DNA from: an uncultured Collinsella sp.
Lineage (GTDB): Bacteria > Actinomycetota > Coriobacteriia > Coriobacteriales > Coriobacteriaceae
Length of the DNA stretch: 64,000 nucleotides
Assembly: GCA_934667065.1 (NCBI GenBank)
Contig: CAKULD010000002.1
Span: forward strand, 248,001 to 312,000
Reading direction: 5' to 3'
Positions 37,850-48,344 of the stretch are shown piece by piece. The position numbers were made by a program, and so were the translations under genes. Below the pieces are notes generated by a model that was given only the letters and a program-made list of their open reading frames with translations, was not told the origin of the DNA and made no database searches. The number at the start of each line of letters is the position of its first letter. The stretch's first letter is position 1.

Positions 37850-37850
<1 letters not shown>
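36702..37850 (-). CDS. prfB: Peptide chain release factor 2
   Basis: 382 residues. Recognises UAA and UGA and releases the peptide. The catalytic GGQ (255-257, in HASGPGGQGVN) is intact. The codon-reading tripeptide, SPF in typical RF2, reads Ser210-Pro211-Thr212 (VHRLVRISPTDDKKRRQ), encoded at 37215-37223. The frame is continuous; there is no autoregulatory UGA frameshift near codon 26. The ATG overlaps the secA stop in TAATG, so the two are translationally coupled. Two hairpins follow the gene. Confidence 0.96.
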
Positions 37851-40657
<2,807 letters not shown>

Positions 40658-40788
40658 GTGGTTTTCCTTTTTGGCCATCGCCCCACGCCGTGCAGCTTGA
40701 GGCGAGTTAAACACAGATAATTGTACTTTAGCCAAACGGGGCGCAGCCTATACGGTCGACCTCGACCGCCACGTAATAACTACGACCG

Positions 40789-40823
40789 ACCTGCCAAAAA
40801 GGGACAGGGTTATTTTGGCAGGT
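40789..40823. repeat. GGGACAGGTTTATTTT-type inverted repeat, second copy
   Basis: Arms ACCTGCCAAAA and TTTTGGCAGGT surround AAGGGACAGGGTTA; related to the copy at 19819-19857. Confidence 0.8.
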
Positions 40824-40854
40824 TTTATCTGGGCAAACGCCGTCTCCCTGCCAA

Positions 40855-40917
40855 TTGGTGCAAACTAACCTGACCCCTTCGCACCAACTTGATGCCGCGG
40901 GGTCAGGTTAGTTTGCA
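40855..40917. repeat. GGGTCAGGTTAG-type inverted repeat
   Basis: TGCAAACTAACCTGACCCC (40859-40877) and its exact complement (40899-40917) form a 19-base stem. Within the left part TTGGTGC and GCACCAA form an alternative hairpin. A half-copy lies at 52266-52298. Confidence 0.85.
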
Positions 40918-40920
40918 TCA

Positions 40921-40964
40921 TTAAAAAGAAAAGGGCCGCGCACCCAGATGGATGCGCGGCCCTT
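40921..40964 (-). terminator. Terminator of rpmE
   Basis: On the reverse strand AAGGGCCGCGCA and TGCGCGGCCCTT form a 12-base stem followed by TTCTTTTT. Confidence 0.9.
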
Positions 40965-40999
40965 ATGCCATGAATGCGAGTGATTCCGCGGCAAGCTAT

Positions 41000-41425
41000 T
41001 TACTCAGCAGCCTCGGTGGTCTCGGCCTCGGCAGCGGCCTCCTCGACGGGAGCCTCTGCGGGAGCCTCGGCAGCCTGCTTGGCAGCCTCCTCGGCGAACT
41101 TAGCGGCACGCTTAGCCTTCTCGGCAGCCTTAGCCTCAGCGGCGGCCTTGCGAGCGGCCTCGGCCTCAGCAGCCTTGGCGGCCTTGGCAGCCTTGGCCTC
41201 CTCGGCCTTCTTGAGCTGGGCGGCAGCGGCGCCACCGAACTTGTCGGCGAAGCGCTGGACGCGTCCACCGGTGTCGACGAACTTCTGCTGGCCGGTGTAG
41301 AACGGGTGGCACTCGTTGCAAAGCTCGACCTTCATCTCAGACACGGTAGCGTGCGTCTTGAAGGTGTTGCCGCAGGAGCACGTCACCGTGCACTCGACAT
41401 ACTGGGGATGGATACCCTGCTTCAT
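41000..41425 (-). CDS. rpmE: 50S ribosomal protein L31 with long C-terminal tail
   Basis: 141 residues, about twice the usual length. Residues 1-66 are a normal zinc-binding L31 (CSCGNTFKTH and ELCNECHPFYTGQQKFVDTGG). Residues 67-141 are almost entirely Ala, Glu and Lys, likely a long helix or disordered tail ending ETTEAAE. The ATG has AAGGAG upstream, and a strong terminator ends the gene. It is a single-gene transcript next to the boundary of accessory region B. Confidence 0.96.
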   Translation of the reverse strand: MKQGIHPQYVECTVTCSCGNTFKTHATVSEMKVELCNECHPFYTGQQKFVDTGGRVQRFADKFGGAAAAQLKKAEEAKAAKAAKAAEAEAARKAAAEAKAAEKAKRAAKFAEEAAKQAAEAPAEAPVEEAAAEAETTEAAE

Positions 41426-41618
41426 GGTAGGACTCCTTATTGGTCAGGCGCTGGTTACCGATCAGCGCATAAGGCGTCTTGGTTTCCGACCAAGACAACA
41501 AACTCGGCTATGGTACCACGGCGCCGCGCGTCCCACAAAAGGTTCACGGTCTTTTCGGAACGACACGAATCTGACCCATCGAAACACATCTCCACCGTTC
41601 CTTCAACTGGGAAAATGC

Positions 41619-41651
41619 CGTCCCCGGGGCCTGAGAAGGGCCCCGGGGACG
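41619..41651. repeat. 13-base GC-rich hairpin
   Basis: CGTCCCCGGGGCC and its exact complement flank a 7-base loop. The GGGGACG core recalls the GGGGACGTTCTT repeats. Confidence 0.8.
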
Positions 41652-41712
41652 TTCGACTGACTGCGGGAACGGCCTTTCCGCTCAATGTATTCGGCTGAGA
41701 TCGGAAATCAAC
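41651..41712. repeat. Left direct repeat of accessory region B
   Basis: A 62-base block (GTTCG...CTGACTGCGGGAACGG, ending GAGATCGGAAATCAACC) matches 46230-46291 in the same orientation with three mismatches. It could be an attachment site or an interspersed repeat. Confidence 0.75.
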
Positions 41713-41714
41713 CA

Positions 41715-41733
41715 AACTGAACTAGGTTCAGTT
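41715..41733. repeat. Dyad just inside the left direct repeat
   Basis: AACTGAAC and GTTCAGTT with a 3-base spacer, possibly extended by outer AACCA/TGGTT. It may be a recombinase or repressor site. Confidence 0.5.
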
Positions 41734-41741
41734 GACATGGT

Positions 41742-41778
41742 TAAAAACGAGGGGCGACGCTTTTGCGTCACCCCTCGT
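41742..41778 (-). terminator. Terminator of the small secreted protein gene
   Basis: On the reverse strand ACGAGGGGTGACGC and GCGTCGCCCCTCGT (one mismatch) form a stem followed by TTTTTAA. Confidence 0.85.
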
Positions 41779-41792
41779 CCCGGCCGGTTGCT

Positions 41793-42137
41793 TTAGTTGT
41801 ACACACGGTAGTTACACTTGAACTGGGTTATGTGTCCATAGTTGGAGCGGTACCAACCCGACGTATAGCTGATTGCCTCTGCGCCTAGATAGTCGTAGCC
41901 CTTGTTGTAGCGAAGCTGACGGTAGGTCGTGTCGTACTCTGCTACGTAAAACGTGTCTCCAGAGAAGGCTTTGTACCGGTCTTTAACCGTCGAAGCCATG
42001 TACGCGGGTTCGACATCGCCTTTCTCCCCGTTGAGCGCATAGACGGGTGCCGCGATTCCGCATAAAGCCGTTGCCACGAGGATGGCGTAGACAGCCATGC
42101 GCGACGCATTGGACTTCAGCTGTTCAAATAGTTTCAT
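41793..42137 (-). CDS. Small secreted Tyr-rich protein
   Basis: 114 residues from ATG at 42137 (GGGAGG upstream). A clear signal peptide (MAVYAILVATALCGIAAPVY) with a probable cut after VYA leaves a mature part of about 80 residues with 13 Tyr and one Cys near the end (FKCNYRVYN). It starts one base after the permease-ATPase fusion's stop, and a terminator follows. A secreted peptide beside an ABC exporter suggests a bacteriocin-like product, but it does not match the lactococcin 972 pattern that I would expect, so the function is unknown. Confidence 0.7.
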   Translation of the reverse strand: MKLFEQLKSNASRMAVYAILVATALCGIAAPVYALNGEKGDVEPAYMASTVKDRYKAFSGDTFYVAEYDTTYRQLRYNKGYDYLGAEAISYTSGWYRSNYGHITQFKCNYRVYN

Positions 42138-42138
42138 G

Positions 42139-43953
42139 TCATTCACCTCCCTCGTATGTATCGAGGTATTCCTGCTTGAGCGTCTGCGAGGACGACTCGG
42201 TCTTTTCCACGAGCGTGCCGGCCTCGATGAAGTAGAACGAGTCGGTGAGGTCTGCCAGGTCGTCGAGCAGATGGCTTGAGATGAGCACGCTGCGTCCCCG
42301 CTCCACCTCGCTGCGCATCGCGTCGCAGGAGGTTTTCCGTTTTCCCGGATCGAGGCCGTTCAGCGGTTCATCGAGGATGAGGTACGGGCAATCGGTCGAT
42401 ATCGCCATGGCAAGCTTTACCTGCTGCTTCATTCCTGTCGAGAGTTTACGGGTCGGCTTGTCGAGATATGGGGAGATTCCGAGGGAGTCGCAGAGCGAGT
42501 CGATGTCGGCGGCCGATTTCCACGCCTCCCTAACGAAAGCAAGGTGCTCGATGGCCGATAGCGTGGGGTAGAGATCCGCGCTGCCCGAAGAGCTCAGGTA
42601 GACGAGTTCTGCAAATTCGGCTGATCGACGTTGGCAGATTCCGTCTGCCGCCAGGCTTCCCGAGCGGATGCGGGTGGGAAATTGGCCCGACAGCGCTTCA
42701 AGAAGGGTGGTTTTCCCCGAGCCGTTGGGAGCAACGAGGCCCGCCGCCGTTCCCGGGCCCAAGGAAAGCGATCCGATCGAAAGTATCGTCGTGCTCCCGT
42801 ATCCCACGCTCACGTCCAGGAGCTCAAGCCCATGGTGCTTTTTAGCGGGTCCAGCCTGTTTGGGCGAACGCGTCACAACGGCGCCGACCGCGAAAAGGAC
42901 CGCGACGTATACCAGGGCCACGGCAAGCATCGATGCGCCGCCCGAACCGGAGCCAATGAATTCTGTCGGGAAGCATCCTACGTAACCCGTTGCCTCGATA
43001 GGCGAGAACACGGCCAGCGGCAGGAGCTCGAGCGCGGCATTATGCCCCAGTGCCGAATCGGACAATAACGGGAATGCCGGGGCCGCGACAAGCAACGCGG
43101 AGGTAAGGGGGCCCGCGAAGACGCGCCTCGTTGCGGTCGATAGGACGACGGAACAAACGGATATCAAGGTTCCACCCGCGAGCAGCGCGAGAAGTATGGT
43201 CGTGAAGACGTTTCCCGCGGTCGTGGTGGTGAGCGCGCCGTTATGGAAGAAGGCGATCGGGTACCCAATTTGCCCGAAGCCGTTTAGGACCAAGGCGTAA
43301 ATGCCCCCGGGCGCAAGGCCGGCGAGGAGCATCGCGGTCCCCGCGACGATTATCGAAAACACGATCTGGATAAGGCGCCGGAATTTGGGCACGGGCGCCT
43401 TTGCCGCCAGGGTACCGGGCCTTGTGGCGCCGAGCAGGAGTATCGACGAGAGAAGGAAGGGGATGAAGGGAAGGAAAGACGGCGCCGCGGCAATGGCGTA
43501 AGGCAGGAAGGAAAGGAATGGCAGGTCGTTTGCGGAGGCCGGGATATCCGTGATGCCGGAGCTGCTCAGGGCGCGGCAATATGCGAGCTCCGCGTCATTG
43601 GTCTCTCGGTCTCCCACGATGGACCCGGATTGGAAGCCCTCGTCCATGAGCGCGTAGTAGCTCTCGGCAGAATCGAGAAAGGCGGCGTCGGTTTGAGCGG
43701 CGAGGGCGGCGTTCGCGTATCTTGCAAGCTCAGCGTCATCTTGCTGCTCTGGCGATAGGTCTGTGCCGCTGGCCTGGGGCGCGCGCGTATTGAATGCGTC
43801 GACAAAGCCCTGCATGCCCTGCTTCATAAAGAAGGGGCCGTAGATGGGTGAATTGAACGCAATGGGGACGGAAAAGGCTGCAGCGAGAACGAGCGTACAA
43901 ATCCATACGGCCTTGTCTCTTAGGATTAGTTTGAGAAGAAGTCGACAGTACAT
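42139..43953 (-). CDS. ABC transporter permease-ATPase fusion
   Basis: 604 residues. The N-terminal half is an ABC-2 type permease: a first helix near residues 15-33, a large external loop to about 145, then about six helices. The C-terminal 230 residues are an ABC ATPase: Walker A APNGSGKTT near residue 405, signature LSTGMKQQ, Walker B YLILDEPLNGLDP and SSH switch. Permease-first fusions are unusual for this class. The Walker A phrase GLVAPNG is shared with the separate ATPase upstream, suggesting a paralogue. It is coupled to the small secreted protein, with a one-base gap. Confidence 0.85.
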   Translation of the reverse strand: MYCRLLLKLILRDKAVWICTLVLAAAFSVPIAFNSPIYGPFFMKQGMQGFVDAFNTRAPQASGTDLSPEQQDDAELARYANAALAAQTDAAFLDSAESYYALMDEGFQSGSIVGDRETNDAELAYCRALSSSGITDIPASANDLPFLSFLPYAIAAAPSFLPFIPFLLSSILLLGATRPGTLAAKAPVPKFRRLIQIVFSIIVAGTAMLLAGLAPGGIYALVLNGFGQIGYPIAFFHNGALTTTTAGNVFTTILLALLAGGTLISVCSVVLSTATRRVFAGPLTSALLVAAPAFPLLSDSALGHNAALELLPLAVFSPIEATGYVGCFPTEFIGSGSGGASMLAVALVYVAVLFAVGAVVTRSPKQAGPAKKHHGLELLDVSVGYGSTTILSIGSLSLGPGTAAGLVAPNGSGKTTLLEALSGQFPTRIRSGSLAADGICQRRSAEFAELVYLSSSGSADLYPTLSAIEHLAFVREAWKSAADIDSLCDSLGISPYLDKPTRKLSTGMKQQVKLAMAISTDCPYLILDEPLNGLDPGKRKTSCDAMRSEVERGRSVLISSHLLDDLADLTDSFYFIEAGTLVEKTESSSQTLKQEYLDTYEGGE

Positions 43954-44103
43954 TCAGAAGCACCTACGTTCCTCAAAGAATTGTTAGATTAAAAGTAACA
44001 GACCGGATGAAGATACGTGCGACGGGGGCGAGGCGAATGGCTGAACGGTATCGATATGCGGGTTTAACGGCATATCGACCACATAGATTATTAACTTGCA
44101 TTT

Positions 44104-44844
44104 CTACCCGCCCTTTTCGTAGAGTCGCCGATACGTGCTTAGCGCACCCTCGGCGCGTCCGGCAGGCTTTGCGAAATGGGATCCAGGAGACTTCGGCGCA
44201 GCATCATCTTGCGGAATGCTTCTAATGAGCCTCCCATCCTTCAAAAACAGAATCTCATCGCACAGCCTATCGACCGAATCCAAGATGTGGGATGACATGA
44301 TGATGCACGTACCAGAATCGGCCAGCTTCCTGAGAATCTCGGAATGCAAGTCCACCCTGCTGGGGTCGAGCGCGTTCATGGGCTCATCTAATAGAAGGTA
44401 CCGCGCGCCCGTCGCATACGCAATCGCCAGGGTAAGCTGCTGCTTCATGCCCTGGCTCAGAGTGCGGATCCTCATCTTCGCGAACTCGCCTATCTGCGTT
44501 TGTTCCACTATCTCTTCGATATCGCGAGCATGCGGCCACATATCGCAAACCATCTTGAGGTGATCTTCCGCACGCAATCCGGGATACAGCAGCGTCCCCC
44601 CACCAGGTGCATAGAAGATCATAGAACGGACCTCTCTCGCACCCGTACCCTGCACCTCATCCAGAACGATGCTCCCGTCCACGCGAGGACCCGGCAAACC
44701 TGCCATCGCACGCAGCAACGTCGTCTTTCCATGCCCGTTCGGAGCGACGAGACCGTAGACCGTACCCGGGGCAAACTCAGCGTTCACCGAATCTACGAGC
44801 ACCTTCTTTCCATAAGAGATCGTCAGCGTTTGAAGGTCAATCAT
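44104..44844 (-). CDS. ABC transporter ATPase
   Basis: 246 residues. Walker A is APNGHGKTT, the signature LSQGMKQQ, Walker B YLLLDEPMNALDP and the switch SSHILDS. The last 30 residues form a basic tail. The ATG at 44844 has AAAGGGGA upstream; another ATG nine bases earlier lies in it. Its permease partner, just upstream on the same strand, is truncated at its 5' end, so the pair may be non-functional unless it works with the fusion protein downstream. A 150-base gap separates it from the fusion gene. Confidence 0.88.
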   Translation of the reverse strand: MIDLQTLTISYGKKVLVDSVNAEFAPGTVYGLVAPNGHGKTTLLRAMAGLPGPRVDGSIVLDEVQGTGAREVRSMIFYAPGGGTLLYPGLRAEDHLKMVCDMWPHARDIEEIVEQTQIGEFAKMRIRTLSQGMKQQLTLAIAYATGARYLLLDEPMNALDPSRVDLHSEILRKLADSGTCIIMSSHILDSVDRLCDEILFLKDGRLIRSIPQDDAAPKSPGSHFAKPAGRAEGALSTYRRLYEKGG

Positions 44845-44849
44845 CGAGA

Positions 44850-45190
44850 TCATCCCCTTTCGATCTTTGGAACACTCAGGCGCACCATCAACGGAGATAC
44901 GGCGCCCAAGACCACCAGCAGAGCGCCCGATGCGCCGACGACCTCTCCAAAAGGCATCGCGTTCGTCCCTCGCCCAAGGAACCCAATCGTCCCCACCTGG
45001 GAAGCGGGATCAAACGAGGCGAATGGAGCCAGCAGCGCGACGCCCATGCCCACGCTTTCAACATGAGCGCTCAACGAACCCAACACCAAGAGAACCGCGC
45101 AAACCATTCCGGTGACAACGGGGTTGCGGCTAATCGCTGCTGTCAACGCAGCGACCGAACTTGCCGAAAGGATTGGAACCACGCCCGTGA
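44850..45190 (-). pseudogene. Truncated ABC permease (3' part)
   Basis: The last roughly 110 residues of a membrane protein remain (VVPILSASSVAALTAAISRN, then two or three more helices, ending RLSVPKIERG). Its stop lies five bases before the ATPase start, so the two formed one operon. At about 45150-45190 it runs into an unrelated regulator on the opposite strand, a recombination junction, and no start site is left. The right limit is approximate. Confidence 0.65.
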
Positions 45191-45351
45191 ACCTGTCCCG
45201 TATTAAAAAAGGGCATATTCGCGGCATTCGCTTCAACACACTCGAGCAGCTATGCCTCGCCCTTCGTTGCCAACCCGGAGACCTTCTCGAAGTCATGAGC
45301 GAAGAGGATGCCCGAAAGGAGTTCGGACTCGATTGGTCCGCCGAGGATTAG
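45157..45351 (+). pseudogene. Truncated XRE-type regulator
   Basis: About 64 residues remain: ELAERIGTTPVNLSRIKKGH, then IRFNTLEQLCLALRCQPGD, the Cro/C1-type helix-turn-helix with the CQPGDLLE signature. The first 20 or so residues expected upstream (the first helix) are replaced by antisense permease sequence. It ends at TAG (45349-45351). The same frame continues into the integrase fragment. Confidence 0.65.
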
Positions 45352-46077
45352 AGGGCGGTCGTACTCGCCCTGCACACGGGGATGCGAATCGGCGAGGTCT
45401 GCGGCCTTCGGTGGTGCGATGTGGATTTCGAGACGGGCCTGATCTCGATCAGACACTCAGTGGCGTACGTGAAGGGAATGGGTTCGTTCATCAAGGACAC
45501 CAAGACCCATGACGCCAGGGGTATCCCCATCGACCCGGTCGGCCTACTCCCCTTCCTGAAGGAGACCCACGAGATCGACTGCGGAAAGCTGCGCTTGCGC
45601 GGCCTTACCGGGGCGGTCGAGATCGGGGATTGCTACATCCTGTCGGAGCCGGGCGCGACCTTCGCGACGACAAGCTATATCCGCAGGGCGTTCAAGACGT
45701 TCTCGGAGACCAACGGCCTCATGGGCACCAACGACGAGCTGATCACGTTCCACGGCCTTCGCCACACGTTCGCAACGCAGTGGATCCGCCAAGGCGGCGA
45801 TATCAAGGCGCTCCAATCGATCCTCGGCCACAAGGACGCCATAGCGACGCTCAACGTCTACGCCGACATCGAGCCCATCTCCAAAATCCATAACATGCTG
45901 CGCGCCACGCCGTGCCTTTGGCGCGGGCACCTCGGGCCGAGGGTCGATCCGAGTCCCATGTTCCAACAGAGGATCCAGGAGTCCATCGAGACGCTCCAGG
46001 CGTTCGGCTACGGCATCACCGAGCCGGACGACCGAAATATCGCCATACGCGACGTGAAGACGAACAGTTGGCTCTAG
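45352..46077 (+). pseudogene. Truncated tyrosine integrase, catalytic domain
   Basis: About 241 residues. The catalytic residues are visible: box I Arg in LHTGMRIGEVCGLRW, HGLRHTFATQWI (HxxR), LGHKD and the nucleophile Tyr in LNVYADI. The N-terminal core-binding and arm-binding domains are absent; the fragment begins directly after a TAG shared in frame with the XRE remnant. It ends at TAG (46075-46077). It lies next to the right direct repeat, as an element's integrase usually does. Confidence 0.75.
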
Positions 46078-46473
46078 CTCACCGAGTACGCGGCAGTGCT
46101 GGGCCCATCCCAACTGAGGTCACGGTGGTCCGATAGGGGCGCCGCCCGCGGCATGCGCCGCGGAGCGGTATCCCCTACCGAAGGGCGGGGATGCCCTCCG
46201 CTTCCAGTTCGGAATCAGCCGTCGGAGGCGTTCGGCTGACTGCGGGAACGGCCTGTCCGCTCAATGTGTTCGGCTGAGATCGGAAATCAACCCAACACGA
46301 GCAGGACACGCGCCAGACGGCTCTTCCCCGTGCGGCCTTCCCCCTTACGCTCATGTTGCAGGCATGTAACGCCACAGCGAGCGCGCCTTTTTTGCGCCAG
46401 ACAGGTACAATGATGAACACTGTACCGTAGCGGAGCGCCCCGCGCGCGCCGCAACCACGCGAAAGGGTTTCCC
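46078..46473. other. Right boundary of accessory region B
   Basis: The frame of the integrase stays open past its TAG to 46236 and encodes LTEYAAVLG...RGAARGMRRGA, which resembles a helix-turn-helix. The 62-base direct repeat lies at 46230-46291. The rest is leader for the ACT-domain gene. Confidence 0.5.
46230..46291. repeat. Right direct repeat of accessory region B
   Basis: Matches 41651-41712 in the same orientation with three mismatches over 62 bases. Confidence 0.75.
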
Positions 46474-46761
46474 ATGGCCGAGATCTCGTCCTCCCGTATC
46501 GTCATCACCGTCCTTGGCAAGAACCGCCCCGGCATCGTCGCCGGCGTCACCCGTGTTCTGGGCGAGGCCAACGTCGACATCCGCGACATTACGCAGTCCA
46601 TTATCGAGGACATCTTCACCATGACCATGCTGGCAGACACCGCCGAGTCCAAGCTTGACTTCGCCGAGCTGCAGAAGGCGCTGGCAGAGGCCGGCGAGCT
46701 TTCGGGCGTCAACGTGTCCATCCAGCGCGAGGACGTCTTTAACTTTATGTACCGCCTGTAG
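46474..46761 (+). CDS. ACT domain protein (UPF0237 family)
   Basis: 95 residues: RIVITVLGKNRPGIVAGVTR and NVDIRDITQSIIEDIFTM are the ACT fold of the small UPF0237 family. The role is unknown, probably amino-acid sensing. GGGTTTCCC precedes the ATG. It stands upstream of citrate synthase with an 80-base gap. Confidence 0.88.
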   Translation: MAEISSSRIVITVLGKNRPGIVAGVTRVLGEANVDIRDITQSIIEDIFTMTMLADTAESKLDFAELQKALAEAGELSGVNVSIQREDVFNFMYRL

Positions 46762-46838
46762 CGAACAAGCCGCTGGGGATAGCCTGACGCGCGCATGCCC
46801 ATGCAAGTCACCCCGATGCGGCCCGGAGAGGAGCGCGC

Positions 46839-48257
46839 ATGGCCTACGACGCCAAGAAAATCTATTACCGCTTCGATGACCACTTGAGCCGCCTGGTTCT
46901 GGATTACGAAGCAAGCCGCCAGATTTCGCCTGAGAGCGAAAACCTCTACCACGGCCTGCCGACCGACCCTTATGACGAGGGCCTGTTTGTCGAGCACAAT
47001 GTCAAGCGCGGCCTGCGCAATGCCGACGGCTCGGGCGTGGTCGCGGGCCTCACTCGTATCTCGGATGTGCACGGCTACAACAAGGTCGACGGAAAGGTCG
47101 TGCCCGATCAGGGCAAGCTCACGCTTCGCGGCTACAGCATCGAGGACCTAGTCAACAACGCCCAGGCCGAGAATCGCTATGGCTACGAAGAGGTCGCCTA
47201 CCTGCTCATCACGGGCTCGCTGCCCAACAAAGAGGAGCTCGACGGCTTTTGTGAACGTCTGGGCGCTTTTAGGCATCTGAGCGACGAGTACGTCAAAGAG
47301 TTCCCCATGACCACGGTGTCGTCGAGCATCATGAACGTGCTCCAGCGCGCCGTACTGTTGCTCTACGCCTTCGATGCCGAACCGGACGTGATCACGCCCG
47401 AGCACGAAATCGACGTCGCCCTTTCCATGCTCGCACGTCTCCCGCGCATCGCCGCCTTCGCACACATGGCCTCGGTCGCCAAGCTTCGCGGCTCCGAGGT
47501 TCACGTGCCGCACCCCACGCCCGGTCTCTCCACCGCCGAGACCATCCTACAGGTCCTGCGCGGCGGCATGGCGTTTACCCGCGATGAGGCGATGCTGCTC
47601 GACGTTATGCTCATGCTGCATGCCGAGCACGGCGGCGGCAACAACTCCACCTTCGCTTGCCGCGTGCTGTCCTCCTCGGCCACCGACCCGTATTCCGCTT
47701 ACGCCGCGGCCATCGGCTCGCTTAAGGGCCCGCGCCACGGCGGCGCCAACGCCAAAGTCGTGTCGATGCACGAGGACATCCGCGCGCACGTTTCCAACTG
47801 GGAAAACGAGGACGAGGTCGCAGCCTACCTGGGCAAGATCCTCGACAAGCAGGCCTTCGACGGCACGGGTCTCATCTACGGCATGGGCCACGCCGTCTAT
47901 ACGCTCAGCGACCCGCGTGCCGAGGTGTGCCGCCGCTACGCTCGCACGCTTGCTGCCAAGAAGGACCTGGGCGAAGAGTTCGCACTCATCGAGCGCATCG
48001 AGCGCCTGGCACCGCAGGTGATGCGCGACCACGGCATGACCAAGCCCATCTGCGCCAACATCGACCTGTACACGGGCTTTATCTACAAGATGCTCGGCGT
48101 GCCCGAGACGCTCTTTACGCCGCTGTTCGCCGTCGCCCGCATGGCCGGCTGGTCGGCGCACCGCATGGAAGAGCTCTTCTGCGCACATCGCATCATCCGC
48201 CCGGCATACCGTCCGGTGATCGAGCCGCTGGAGTACAAGCCGCTCGCCGATCGCTAG
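46839..48257 (+). CDS. Citrate (2-methylcitrate) synthase
   Basis: 472 residues. It condenses acetyl-CoA (or propionyl-CoA) with oxaloacetate. Active-site elements are MLHAEHGGGNNSTF (catalytic His), YGMGHAVYTL (second His) and ANIDLYTGF (Asp). It is longer than the usual 370-430 residues because of an N-terminal lead of about 45 residues. In anaerobes of this type it probably serves glutamate synthesis. A GGAGAGGAG site precedes the ATG and a terminator follows. Confidence 0.95.
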   Translation: MAYDAKKIYYRFDDHLSRLVLDYEASRQISPESENLYHGLPTDPYDEGLFVEHNVKRGLRNADGSGVVAGLTRISDVHGYNKVDGKVVPDQGKLTLRGYSIEDLVNNAQAENRYGYEEVAYLLITGSLPNKEELDGFCERLGAFRHLSDEYVKEFPMTTVSSSIMNVLQRAVLLLYAFDAEPDVITPEHEIDVALSMLARLPRIAAFAHMASVAKLRGSEVHVPHPTPGLSTAETILQVLRGGMAFTRDEAMLLDVMLMLHAEHGGGNNSTFACRVLSSSATDPYSAYAAAIGSLKGPRHGGANAKVVSMHEDIRAHVSNWENEDEVAAYLGKILDKQAFDGTGLIYGMGHAVYTLSDPRAEVCRRYARTLAAKKDLGEEFALIERIERLAPQVMRDHGMTKPICANIDLYTGFIYKMLGVPETLFTPLFAVARMAGWSAHRMEELFCAHRIIRPAYRPVIEPLEYKPLADR

Positions 48258-48280
48258 GACGCGGACCGCTATAGAACCCG

Positions 48281-48319
48281 AGCGTGGCCAGGGCATCACC
48301 GCCCTCGGCCACGCTTTTT
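48281..48319 (+). terminator. Terminator of citrate synthase
   Basis: AGCGTGGCC and GGCCACGCT form the stem followed by TTTTT. Confidence 0.85.
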
Positions 48320-48344
48320 ATGCCAGTAGAAAGGGCTGCATCGA

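Larger units (their letters stand above)
40658..40999. other. Intergenic region, secA/rpmE
   Basis: It holds secA leader sequence, two different inverted repeats (40789-40823 and 40855-40917) and the rpmE terminator (40921-40964). No gene is seen. Confidence 0.7.
41426..41792. other. Left boundary of accessory region B
   Basis: It contains a GC-rich 13-base hairpin (41619-41651), a 62-base direct repeat (41651-41712), a dyad (41715-41733) and a terminator for the small secreted protein gene (41742-41778). No gene is seen. Confidence 0.7.

Noticed and set aside
41793..42137. A lactococcin 972-type bacteriocin
   Set aside because: The mature sequence lacks the expected Trp/Gly start and His-rich core; only the gene context is similar.
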